A stretch of DNA of 55,030 nt, taken from contig NZ_JANFYN010000012.1 in the NCBI RefSeq assembly GCF_024460475.1, positions 1 to 55,030 on the forward strand, read 5' to 3'. The notes under the pieces are model-generated. The model searched no databases and had not been told where the DNA came from. It saw nothing but the letters and a program-made list of their open reading frames with translations. The position numbers and the translations under genes are program-made. This DNA comes from Holdemanella sp. MSK.7.32 (lineage in GTDB: Bacteria > Bacillota_I > Bacilli_A > Erysipelotrichales > Erysipelotrichaceae). Positions 15,667-23,270 of the stretch are shown here, in pieces (within the stretch, counting starts at the first letter, position 1; each line of letters opens with the position of its first letter).

Positions 15667-17256
15667 CTACCCTTCTAATGAAATATGATTTGCTTCCATA
15701 TAATCTTCTAAAGCTTTTCTAAATTTATTTACATTTGTACCATAAATAATTTGTATCTCATTGCCACGCTTTACCAATCCTCTTGAGCCAGTTTCTTTTA
15801 AAGCTTCTTCATTAATTGTATCCATTGAATTTACAACAATTCTTAAACGTGTAAAACAGTTATCAATAGTATTCATATTACCAATTCCACCAACTGCTTC
15901 ATAAATTTTTTTACCCAAATCATTTGATTGAGCGTTCAAAGATTCTTTTGATGCTGATTTTTTTGAATCATAATCTTTCTTTGTCATTAATTTAACATCT
16001 TCAGAATCATCACGACCTGGAATCTTAACATCAAACTTTAAAATAAACCATCTAAAAACTACAAAGTATACAACCAACTGAACCAAACCTAGTAAGATAA
16101 ACCAAGGCCATCCAGTTTTTGCAACACCTGCCGGTACGTTATATAGTAATGTTTCAAAAATACCACCAGCAGTACAACAAGTAATCTTAAAGAAATATAA
16201 TAAATAGAAGAAAATACCTGTTAACAATGAATGAATTAAAAATAGAATCGGTGAAACGAATAAGAATGAAAATTCAATTGGTTCTGTTATTGCAGCTAAG
16301 CAAGAACTAAGAATAGCTGGAATATAAATTGCTTTTGCTTTATTCTTCATAGATGGTTTTGCACAACTCAACATTGCTAAACCAGCACCAGTTAAGCCAA
16401 ACAGTTTGCACAATGTAACATTGTTAAAGATAGTAACTAAAGATAATTTAGCAGTACCTGGATCACTCAATTGTGCTAAGGCAATAGCCCATGATCCCAC
16501 ATACTCTTTACCTGCTACTGTTGCTACACCACCTAAATCAGTATACCAAACAGCACTTCCTAATAAATGATGTAAACCTGTTGGGATTAATAATCTTTCT
16601 AAGAATCCAAATGTAAAGTATCCTACTCCACCAGATGTAGAAATAAAAGTTGCAACAGATGTAATCAAGTTTTGTACAGGAGGCCAGATATATACAAACA
16701 ATATTGCTAATGCTAGCATAATTGGAATACTAATTAAGAATACAAATTTTGTACCACCATATACTGATAAAACCTCTCCCAAATCTTTATCACAATATTT
16801 GTTATATAATAGTCCAACAACTACACCAATTACGATTCCTAAGAATACGCCCATGTCAACAATTTGAAAACCCAACATCAAATTTTGACCATTTCCTACA
16901 GCTTCATCTAACAAATTCATTTGTGTTAAATATGCATTTTGAGCTGAGCAGAAAATAAACAAACATAAAAATGAAATTAATGCTGCATGCTCTTTTTTCT
17001 TTTTTGCTAAACCAAATGCAACACCAATCGCAAATATAGGTCCCAGGTTGTTAAAAACAGACATTAATCCACTGTATAAAACTTTAAATAGCACTTGAAT
17101 AGGTTGTGCACCTAGGAATGGTAAAACACCAACGATTGCTGGATTTGTAATAAAATTACAAATAACTAAAATTAAACCTATAGCCGGTAAATATAACACC
17201 GGAACGACAATTGCTTTTGAAAAAGTCTGCATTGCCGTAACAAATTCGTCTTTCAT
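15667..17256 (-). CDS. PTS enzyme IICB, alpha-glucoside type
   Basis: 529 residues. The N-terminal IIC domain has about ten membrane spans (residues 15-405), including ITEPIEFSFLF, the conserved family signature around the sugar site. A hydrophilic linker (about 415-450) leads to a C-terminal IIB domain with phospho-Cys467 in DNCFTRLR. Order IIC-IIB and overall similarity place it with the MalB/AglA/GlvC transporters. It takes up maltose or other alpha-glucosides and passes the phosphorylated sugar to the GH4 enzyme encoded 9 bp downstream. The gene follows a leader with RAT and terminator. Confidence 0.93.
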   Translation of the reverse strand: MKDEFVTAMQTFSKAIVVPVLYLPAIGLILVICNFITNPAIVGVLPFLGAQPIQVLFKVLYSGLMSVFNNLGPIFAIGVAFGLAKKKKEHAALISFLCLFIFCSAQNAYLTQMNLLDEAVGNGQNLMLGFQIVDMGVFLGIVIGVVVGLLYNKYCDKDLGEVLSVYGGTKFVFLISIPIMLALAILFVYIWPPVQNLITSVATFISTSGGVGYFTFGFLERLLIPTGLHHLLGSAVWYTDLGGVATVAGKEYVGSWAIALAQLSDPGTAKLSLVTIFNNVTLCKLFGLTGAGLAMLSCAKPSMKNKAKAIYIPAILSSCLAAITEPIEFSFLFVSPILFLIHSLLTGIFFYLLYFFKITCCTAGGIFETLLYNVPAGVAKTGWPWFILLGLVQLVVYFVVFRWFILKFDVKIPGRDDSEDVKLMTKKDYDSKKSASKESLNAQSNDLGKKIYEAVGGIGNMNTIDNCFTRLRIVVNSMDTINEEALKETGSRGLVKRGNEIQIIYGTNVNKFRKALEDYMEANHISLEG

Positions 17257-17274
17257 TTTCTCTCTCCTTTTTAG

Positions 17275-17358
17275 AAAAAAAGACCAAACAATACGAATCC
17301 ACCTAAAACTATTTTATTCGTACTATCTGGTCTTGCCTGGCCTTACCAGTAACAATCC
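17275..17358 (-). promoter_or_regulatory. RAT antiterminator site and terminator before PTS IICB
   Basis: Minus-strand 17358-17329 matches the classical LicT/BglG RAT: GGATTGTTACTGG at the 5' end and CCAGGCAAGACC at the 3' end. The last bases overlap the 5' arm of a terminator (ACCAGATAGTACGAAT with ATTCGTATTGTTTGGT, then T7). RAT folding and the terminator are mutually exclusive. The RAT starts inside the stop codon of the antiterminator gene. Confidence 0.9.
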
Positions 17359-18187
17359 TAATTCGTGATTTTATGAATATGAATCATCAAGTACCATAAT
17401 TCTTTATCTGATAATTCATATTTAAATTCTTGTGAAATATAATCTTTAATTCGAATTACACAATTAAATATCTCTGGATATTTTTTAATCATTAAATAAT
17501 ATATATCTAAATCATTATCAATATCATCTTGGATTTCTTTTTTGAATACACGTTGCGCTAAAAACTTTAAATGCGTTGTTAAGCGTGTATAATCCATTGA
17601 ATCTTGGTCAAAATGAGTATGAAGCGTATCCTGAATTAATTCAATACAACCATTAATCATTTGTAAAGTTTCTAACACAGACTGATCGTCATATGATTTT
17701 ATACCATTTAATATATGTAAAGCAATATAGCCAGCTTCGTCTTCGGGCAAATTCACACCAATTTTTCTTCTAACAATTCCCAATCCAATTAAACTAATCT
17801 TATACTCTTCTTTATACAAAGTTTTTATTTCTGGAAGAACTAAATTGGGAAGCTCAATTTTATTCTCTAATCTTTCAATTGCAAAAACAATATGATCAGT
17901 TAAAGTAATAATAATTTGTGGCTTTAATTCCACCTTCAAACGTCTTGCTGCAATATCCATTATTTCTTGTGAAACCTTGAAATATTCAACAGGTGTTCGC
18001 ATAAAAAATTGAAACATCGCATTATTTTCTCCACCTTGGTAATAATACTTCTTTTCTATCTTACCAGGATCTACTTCGTCCCCAATTTTTTTTGAAAACC
18101 TATACCCGAACCCGTTAAAATAAGATCTTCTTTGTTTTTTGAGATGGTGGCCACCGCATTGTTATTAAATATTTTAACAATTTTCAT
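17358..18187 (-). pseudogene. LicT-family antiterminator, frameshifted in an A8 run
   Basis: The gene begins at ATG 18187 after GGAGGAG and reads MKIVKIFNNNAVATISKN, a perfect CAT-domain start. At an A8 run (T8 at 18086-18093) the frame closes after eight codons. The -1 frame continues the family sequence (IGDEVDPGKIEKKYYYQ, then NNAMFQF) and stays open through PRD1 and PRD2 to 17358. With nine A residues it would encode 276 residues. AAAAAAA is a classic slippery heptamer, so -1 slippage or slip-strand variation could give full-length protein; an assembly or read error is the simplest alternative. Translation from the internal ATG 18017 would lack the RNA-binding domain. Confidence 0.8.
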
Positions 18188-18203
18188 TTTAATCTCCTCC
18201 AAC

Positions 18204-18279
18204 AAAAAAAGACCCACTACTAGCAATACTCAATCACTAGCTTATGGGGTCTTGCCTGATCTCAACTCAGTAACAATCC
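18204..18279 (-). promoter_or_regulatory. RAT antiterminator site and terminator before the antiterminator gene
   Basis: Minus-strand 18279-18248 has the RAT ends GGATTGTTACTG and CAGGCAAGACC. It overlaps a terminator formed by GACCC...CTAG and CTAG...GTGGGTC followed by T7. It implies autoregulation of the antiterminator. Confidence 0.88.
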
Positions 18280-18289
18280 AAGTACACTT

Positions 18290-18361
18290 ATATAATAATC
18301 AAAAAATCAGTTTTGTCAACACACTTTTTGTTTTATTTTCTGTCATTTGTAAATGGTTACA
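18290..18361 (-). promoter_or_regulatory. Promoter and cre-like operator of the alpha-glucoside operon
   Basis: Minus-strand TTGACA (18314-18319) with a TATTAT hexamer 16 bp on. Upstream, TGTAAATGGTTACA (18348-18361) is a near-perfect palindrome resembling a CcpA cre or another LacI-family operator. Confidence 0.55.
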
Positions 18362-18410
18362 TCAATGAATACTTTGATTTTTAAAAGTTAACTCAAAAGA
18401 AATATTATAA

Positions 18411-18502
18411 TCCCAAACAACATTTATTAGTTCTAATAACAGTCATTTAAGTTTTATATAAAGTATATATTAAGACTTTCATGTAATCCAACTGTCAAAT
18501 AA
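18411..18502 (+). repeat. Dispersed repeat copy 4
   Basis: 92 bp, TCCCAAACAACATTT start, TTTATATAAAGTATATATT centre, CCAACTGTCAAATAA end. It is preceded by AAAAGAAATATTATAA, identical to the last codons of the NUDIX fragment. Confidence 0.85.
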
Positions 18503-18520
18503 ATCCCAATATAATCAAAA

Positions 18521-18613
18521 TACCATACAACATTTTATCTATGTTAAAAATATCTATTTACACTTTACTTAAAGTAAATATTGAGCTTTTCATATCATCC
18601 AACTGACAAAAAA
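18521..18613 (+). repeat. Dispersed repeat copy 5
   Basis: 93 bp, TACCATACAACATTTTATC start, ACTTTACTTAAAGT centre, CCAACTGACAAAA end. Tandem with copy 4, 18 bp apart. Confidence 0.8.
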
Positions 18614-18630
18614 AGAATAATTCAAACGAA

Positions 18631-18786
18631 CTATCCTTTCTTTGGTTGAATCCAATACATACTTTCTGCGACACGAACCTTCAAACCATCCATTATCATT
18701 TCTTTCTGCTGAAAGTTAGCCAAAACATTCAAGCGATTCCAGAAAGTTCTTTCGCAAGTGGATTTTCCATCAATAAAACATTCCAT
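18631..18786 (-). CDS. Small hypothetical protein, 51 residues
   Basis: Reads MECFIDGKSTCERTFWNRL at the start and YWIQPKKG at the end, with GGGAG 7 nt before the ATG. No family recognised. Composition (Trp, Cys, mixed charge) looks protein-like, and the ribosome-binding site favours this strand over the overlapping plus-strand frame. It lies between repeat copy 5 and copA and may be accessory or a remnant. Confidence 0.45.
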   Translation of the reverse strand: MECFIDGKSTCERTFWNRLNVLANFQQKEMIMDGLKVRVAESMYWIQPKKG

Positions 18787-18865
18787 TTTGCGTCTCCCTC
18801 GACGTTTATCATAGAATATTCTGAATCCGCTTACAAGTCTTGACTTTATTTATTTTTATGATTCG

Positions 18866-21574
18866 TTATTTTACTGAAATAACTGTGTATCCCGCATTTG
18901 TCACGGCATCACTCAACATCTGATCTGTGACATTCTCCGTGCAGTTTAATGTAGCTGTTTTTTCATCTAAACTAACCACTACATCACTTACACCTTCTAC
19001 TTTACTTAAAGCATCCTTTACATGTGCCACACAATGCATGCACATCATACCATCTACTGTTACTACTTTTTTCATTTTCTTTTCCTCCTTATATTCAACG
19101 GGAATATAACCCGCATCTTCAACTGCTTGTTTTAAAGCCACCTTATTTACTTGTTGCACATAGTCAATATCGGCCTTACCCAAATTATAATCCACACGAA
19201 CTTCTTTTACATTTGGAACCTTCTTTAAAGCATCCTCTACTAACCATGCACAATGTCCACAAGACATACCATCAATATGCATTGTGTATGTTTCTATTTC
19301 TTCACTTTGAATGCTAGGCTTAAAATAACGAAGTCGCAATGCGTTTGTGACAACACAAACACTACTCAAAGACATACATGCAGAACCAATCATTGGTGAT
19401 AATCGAAGTCCAAATGCCGGATACAATAGGCCTGCCGCAACTGGAATTCCTAGAATGTTATAGAAGAAAGCCCAGAATAAATTCATCTTGATATTCTTGA
19501 TGACGTCATTTGATAAATCGATTGCCGTCACTACATCCAATAAAGAGCTTTTCATCAAAATCACATCCGCACTATCCAAGGCAATATCGGTTCCAGCACC
19601 AATCGCTACTCCAATATCTGCACGCATTAATGCAGGCGCATCATTGATACCATCACCCACCATCATAACCTTCTTACCTTGTTCTTGAAGTTTACGAATT
19701 ACACTCTCCTTATCTTGTGGCAACACATCACTAATCACTTCATCCACACTTAAAGATTTACCAATCGCATTCGCTGTTTTTTGATTGTCTCCAGTCAACA
19801 TAACCACATGCATATTCTTCTTTTTAAATTGTTCTAATGCAACCTGACTCGTACTACGAATGGTATCCGCCACACTAATTAAACCGATCACATTTTGATC
19901 TTCCACAAAAATCAATGGAGTTTGACCTAAACTTGCATAAGCATCTAAGTCTGATAAAACATTTTGATTTATTTGAATATTTTTCTCTTCTAATAACCTT
20001 TTATTTCCTGCCAAATACACATGTCCATTTAGCTTAGCCTGAATACCACGACCCGAAATGTTTGTGAAATTTTCTGGTTGTTGAAGATTTATATTTTTAT
20101 CTTTCGCATACTCCACAATGGCCTGTCCCAAAGGATGTAAAGAACCACTCTCTAAGCTTGCCGCCATTGAAATAAAGTCATTCATACTAATATTTGTATA
20201 TACCTTAATACCTTGAACACTTGGCTTTCCTGAAGTAATCGTACCCGTCTTATCCAATACAATCGTATCAATCGAATGTAGCTGTTCTAATATGGCAGCC
20301 GACTTAATTAAAATCCCATTTTCCGCAGCCTTACCCGTACCTACCATAATCGCAACTGGCGTAGCTAAACCTAAGGCACAAGGACAAGAAATTACGAGTA
20401 CACTAATCGCATTGGATAACGCAAATTGAATTGTTTGACCACTTATTAACCATGCGACAAATGTAATCAATGCGATGACAATCACAACAGGAACAAACAC
20501 TCCACTCACTTTATCTGCCAAACGAGCAATAGGGGCCTTTGAATTACCTGCATCATCGACTAGCTGAATGATCTTAGCCAAAGTTGTATCTTCACCTACT
20601 TTTTCAGCTTCAAACTGAAAAGTACCATTCTCATTCATAGTAGCTGAAATGACTGAATCCCCTACATTCTTTTCTACCGGAAGACTCTCACCCGTAATCG
20701 CCGACTGATCCACATAACCTGTACCCGAAATGACTTTACCATCTACCGGAATTCTTTGTCCCGGACGAATCACAACTATATCATGAATTCGAATACTTTC
20801 ACTCGATACAACAATTTCTTTACCATCCCTTAAGATCGTCGCATTTTTTGGCGCTAAGTCTACCAACTTATCTAAGGCATCACTCGTTTTCGCCTTGGAT
20901 CTAGACTCCAAATACTTTCCAACACTAACCAAAGTCACAATTGTTGCGGCCGACTCAAAGTATAAAGAATGCATAGCCATATGGGCCATTTCTATATTCT
21001 GCACGCCAAAATAATAGGCCATCTGATAAATACCGACTAAGCCATACACAAAGCTTGCACCTGAACCCATCGCAACTAAAGAATCCATATTGGCCGACTT
21101 TTTAATTAAAGCCTTAAAACCTGTAATAAAGAAATGTCTTTGAATAAACAATATAAATAGACATAGAATCAGCTGTGTTAAGGCTGAAACCATCATCCAT
21201 TCCATACCCTCTAAAATAGGAAGGCCCACCATAGGACCCATCGCAATCAGAAGTAAAGGAATCAACAAAACTAAACTCAAAATCAATCTTTGTTTAGCAC
21301 TTCTTTGATCCGATTCCACTCGATTTTGCCGATCCTGCCATTCTTTACGAACCTCTGTCTTTTGACCATGCACACTAGCTCCATAGCCAATCTGTTTTAC
21401 AGCTTCACAAATCATTTGTTCATTCACCTTATCTTGATCAAATTCAACCTTCATTGAATTCGATAATAAAGAGACATCACAATGACTCACACCATCTAAC
21501 TTACTCACAACACGAGTTACATTAGCCTGACAAGCCGCACATGTCATGCCTGTCACATCAAATTTTTCTTCCAT
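18866..21574 (-). CDS. copA: Cu(+)-exporting P1B-type ATPase with three metal-binding domains
   Basis: 902 residues from ATG 21574, preceded by AGGTGG; a GTG nine bases upstream is less likely. The N-terminal heavy-metal domain carries MTCAAC. The core has paired membrane hairpins, TGES, the transmembrane CPC motif (SCPCALGLATP), the phosphorylation site DKTGT, and GDGINDAPAL. Unusually, two further heavy-metal domains follow the last membrane pair: MSCGHC and MMCMHC. The last one resembles a CopZ chaperone. The protein exports Cu(I) from the cytoplasm. It directly follows csoR in the same operon. Confidence 0.95.
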   Translation of the reverse strand: MEEKFDVTGMTCAACQANVTRVVSKLDGVSHCDVSLLSNSMKVEFDQDKVNEQMICEAVKQIGYGASVHGQKTEVRKEWQDRQNRVESDQRSAKQRLILSLVLLIPLLLIAMGPMVGLPILEGMEWMMVSALTQLILCLFILFIQRHFFITGFKALIKKSANMDSLVAMGSGASFVYGLVGIYQMAYYFGVQNIEMAHMAMHSLYFESAATIVTLVSVGKYLESRSKAKTSDALDKLVDLAPKNATILRDGKEIVVSSESIRIHDIVVIRPGQRIPVDGKVISGTGYVDQSAITGESLPVEKNVGDSVISATMNENGTFQFEAEKVGEDTTLAKIIQLVDDAGNSKAPIARLADKVSGVFVPVVIVIALITFVAWLISGQTIQFALSNAISVLVISCPCALGLATPVAIMVGTGKAAENGILIKSAAILEQLHSIDTIVLDKTGTITSGKPSVQGIKVYTNISMNDFISMAASLESGSLHPLGQAIVEYAKDKNINLQQPENFTNISGRGIQAKLNGHVYLAGNKRLLEEKNIQINQNVLSDLDAYASLGQTPLIFVEDQNVIGLISVADTIRSTSQVALEQFKKKNMHVVMLTGDNQKTANAIGKSLSVDEVISDVLPQDKESVIRKLQEQGKKVMMVGDGINDAPALMRADIGVAIGAGTDIALDSADVILMKSSLLDVVTAIDLSNDVIKNIKMNLFWAFFYNILGIPVAAGLLYPAFGLRLSPMIGSACMSLSSVCVVTNALRLRYFKPSIQSEEIETYTMHIDGMSCGHCAWLVEDALKKVPNVKEVRVDYNLGKADIDYVQQVNKVALKQAVEDAGYIPVEYKEEKKMKKVVTVDGMMCMHCVAHVKDALSKVEGVSDVVVSLDEKTATLNCTENVTDQMLSDAVTNAGYTVISVK

Positions 21575-21583
21575 TAAAACCAC

Positions 21584-21877
21584 CTACTTTAACTTCTTTA
21601 CTAAATCCATAACCTCACTCATGATTTCTGTATTTCCATTTTGCACATCCTCAACAACACAAGTATTTAAGTGTTCCTGCAAAACAATGTATCCAAATGC
21701 CTGCAAAGCACTCTCTACAGCCGCTACCTGCACTAAGATGTCGCCACAATAACGATTCTCCTTCAACATATTTTCAATTCCATTTAATTGTCCTACCATA
21801 CGATGAAGACGATTCGTCAATTGTTTGATTTCTTTCTCATCTCTAGGCTTATGCTTTTTATGACAACACTCACTCAT
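21584..21877 (-). CDS. csoR: CsoR-type copper-sensing repressor
   Basis: 97 residues from ATG 21877 after GAGGTGAG; the open frame extends 22 codons upstream without a ribosome-binding site. The all-helical CsoR/RcnR fold is recognisable (RLHRMVGQLNGIE). The Cu(I) ligands are Cys in NRYCGDI plus the His and Cys in EHLNTC. The N-terminus also holds CCHKKHK. As an apo-repressor it would bind the operator at 21900-21918 and release on copper binding, inducing itself and copA. Confidence 0.92.
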   Translation of the reverse strand: MSECCHKKHKPRDEKEIKQLTNRLHRMVGQLNGIENMLKENRYCGDILVQVAAVESALQAFGYIVLQEHLNTCVVEDVQNGNTEIMSEVMDLVKKLK

Positions 21878-21895
21878 TAATCTCACCTCGATATA

Positions 21896-21924
21896 ATGAT
21901 ATACCCCATATAGGTATATTTCAA
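21896..21924 (-). promoter_or_regulatory. csoR-copA promoter with CsoR operator
   Basis: TTGAAA (21919-21924), a 17-bp spacer and TATCAT (21896-21901). The spacer is filled by the palindrome-like TATACCCCATATAGGTATA, which matches the TATACCC/GGGTATA style of CsoR operators. Confidence 0.7.
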
Positions 21925-21966
21925 GTGATATGATTTGTGGCATAATAAAAGAAAGGAAAATACTCT

Positions 21967-22344
21967 ATGAAATATAATTATTACGTGTACCTGCCAAGAA
22001 TTGGAACCATTCTTGTCATGTTTTTAACGTGCAGTGCACTCTTCTCAAAAGAAATCTTTTTTAATATCATATACCTTGTTTTTGTCGTGCTCTTTAGCCA
22101 AATTCTATTTATATATGAAAAAAGACTATTAAAAAACAATGAACCACAATACGAAAAAATCAGTTTTCGCGATTCATTGTTGATGTATCCCATTCTATTA
22201 AAAATTGAACTATTCCTATTTGCGATTGTCAGCCTATTTAGTATATTGATCCTTCTATGCATCAATAAAACCATTATGGCACTAATCACATTTGGAGTTA
22301 TCACAATTATTATTTCACTCTATTTCAATATGCGAAGACACTAA
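21967..22344 (+). CDS. Small integral membrane protein
   Basis: 125 residues, no family recognised. Four hydrophobic segments (about 11-27, 30-50, 72-96, 99-118) with a charged loop between the second and third (YEKRLLKNNEPQYEK). AAAGGA precedes the ATG and a strong terminator follows, supporting this strand. A 107-residue frame on the opposite strand lacks these signals. It is divergent from csoR; whether it belongs to copper handling is unknown. Confidence 0.6.
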   Translation: MKYNYYVYLPRIGTILVMFLTCSALFSKEIFFNIIYLVFVVLFSQILFIYEKRLLKNNEPQYEKISFRDSLLMYPILLKIELFLFAIVSLFSILILLCINKTIMALITFGVITIIISLYFNMRRH

Positions 22345-22356
22345 TAAACTTCATTA

Positions 22357-22398
22357 AAGAGTAAGACAGTTCTGATTTTATCGTCTTACTCTCCTTTT
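22357..22398 (+). terminator. Terminator after the small membrane protein gene
   Basis: AGAGTAAGAC pairs with GTCTTACTCT and is followed by CCTTTTTATTTTTT. Confidence 0.85.
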
Positions 22399-22516
22399 TA
22401 TTTTTTGAATAATTATAAACATTTTTTATCTATACTTCTCTAAGTTGCTTTAAATATATCATTGCTCACTTTACTTGGTTTATCTCCAACTGGACTCATG
22501 CCGTGCCCGGCACACA

Positions 22517-22557
22517 TTAAAAGCGAACCCTACCATTATTAAGATAGTGATTCGCTC
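22517..22557 (-). terminator. Terminator of the kdpDE pair
   Basis: Minus-strand AGCGAA and TTCGCT with extended partial pairing, followed by TTTTAATG. It overlaps the stop codon of kdpE. Confidence 0.6.
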
Positions 22558-23270
22558 GTTTGATCTGCTTTTTCTGTTTGCCGCAACATGCGATATCCAA
22601 CCCCCACATGCGTCTGAATATATTTAGGATTTGAAGTGTCTGGCTCAATCTTTTTACGCAATGTAGCCATAAACACACGAAGACTTGGAGTCTCTGTACC
22701 CTGAACGCTTCCCCACACTTCTTGCATGATATAATTATGTGTTAAAACCTTATCGGTATTTTTAGCTAAAACGCACAACAATTTATATTCAATCGGTGTT
22801 AAATGGATTTCATGCCCATTCTCATATACACAACCCTGCGCATAGTTGATTGTCAAATTTCCATTTTCATATACACTCTCATTTACACTTTTCGTCTGGC
22901 TATTATTCAATCTTCGAATCGTTACACGAAGTCTAGCCAACAATTCATCCACTGAAAATGGTTTTGTCAAATAATCATCGGCCCCTAAATCTAAAGCTTT
23001 CACTTTATCTTGATCTTCACTTCTTGCCGAAACCACAATAATTGGAATATTTGACCAAGAACGAACCTTCTTTATAACTTCCAAACCATCCATATCCGGT
23101 AAACCTAAGTCTAGAAGCATAATGTCAGGATTATAAGAAAGCACATTCATGATTCCTTGCTTCGCTGTTTTTGCCAGACGAAACTGATAATTTTCCATCT
23201 CTAGAGTTGTCGTAATCAAATTCCCAACCGCAATATCATCTTCAATTACTAAGATTTGAACTTTATTCAT
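22539..23270 (-). CDS. kdpE: KdpE-like response regulator
   Basis: 243 residues, OmpR family. The receiver domain (1-120) has the acidic pocket in VIEDD, phospho-Asp in LLDLGLPDMDG (about 56) and Lys in LTKPFS. The C-terminal winged helix (about 140-235) ends in THVGVGYRML. The gene overlaps kdpD by 8 bp. The pair lies divergent to ktrB-ktrA, with TTAACA direct repeats between them, so its likely targets are those K+ uptake genes rather than a Kdp ATPase, which is absent here. Confidence 0.9.
   Translation of the reverse strand: MNKVQILVIEDDIAVGNLITTTLEMENYQFRLAKTAKQGIMNVLSYNPDIMLLDLGLPDMDGLEVIKKVRSWSNIPIIVVSARSEDQDKVKALDLGADDYLTKPFSVDELLARLRVTIRRLNNSQTKSVNESVYENGNLTINYAQGCVYENGHEIHLTPIEYKLLCVLAKNTDKVLTHNYIMQEVWGSVQGTETPSLRVFMATLRKKIEPDTSNPKYIQTHVGVGYRMLRQTEKADQTSESLS

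Noticed and set aside
18646..18843. 65-codon plus-strand frame
   Set aside because: No ribosome-binding site; the opposite-strand 51-residue frame has GGGAG and better composition.
21981..22304. 107-codon minus-strand frame
   Set aside because: Fully overlapped by the plus-strand membrane protein, which has a ribosome-binding site and terminator.
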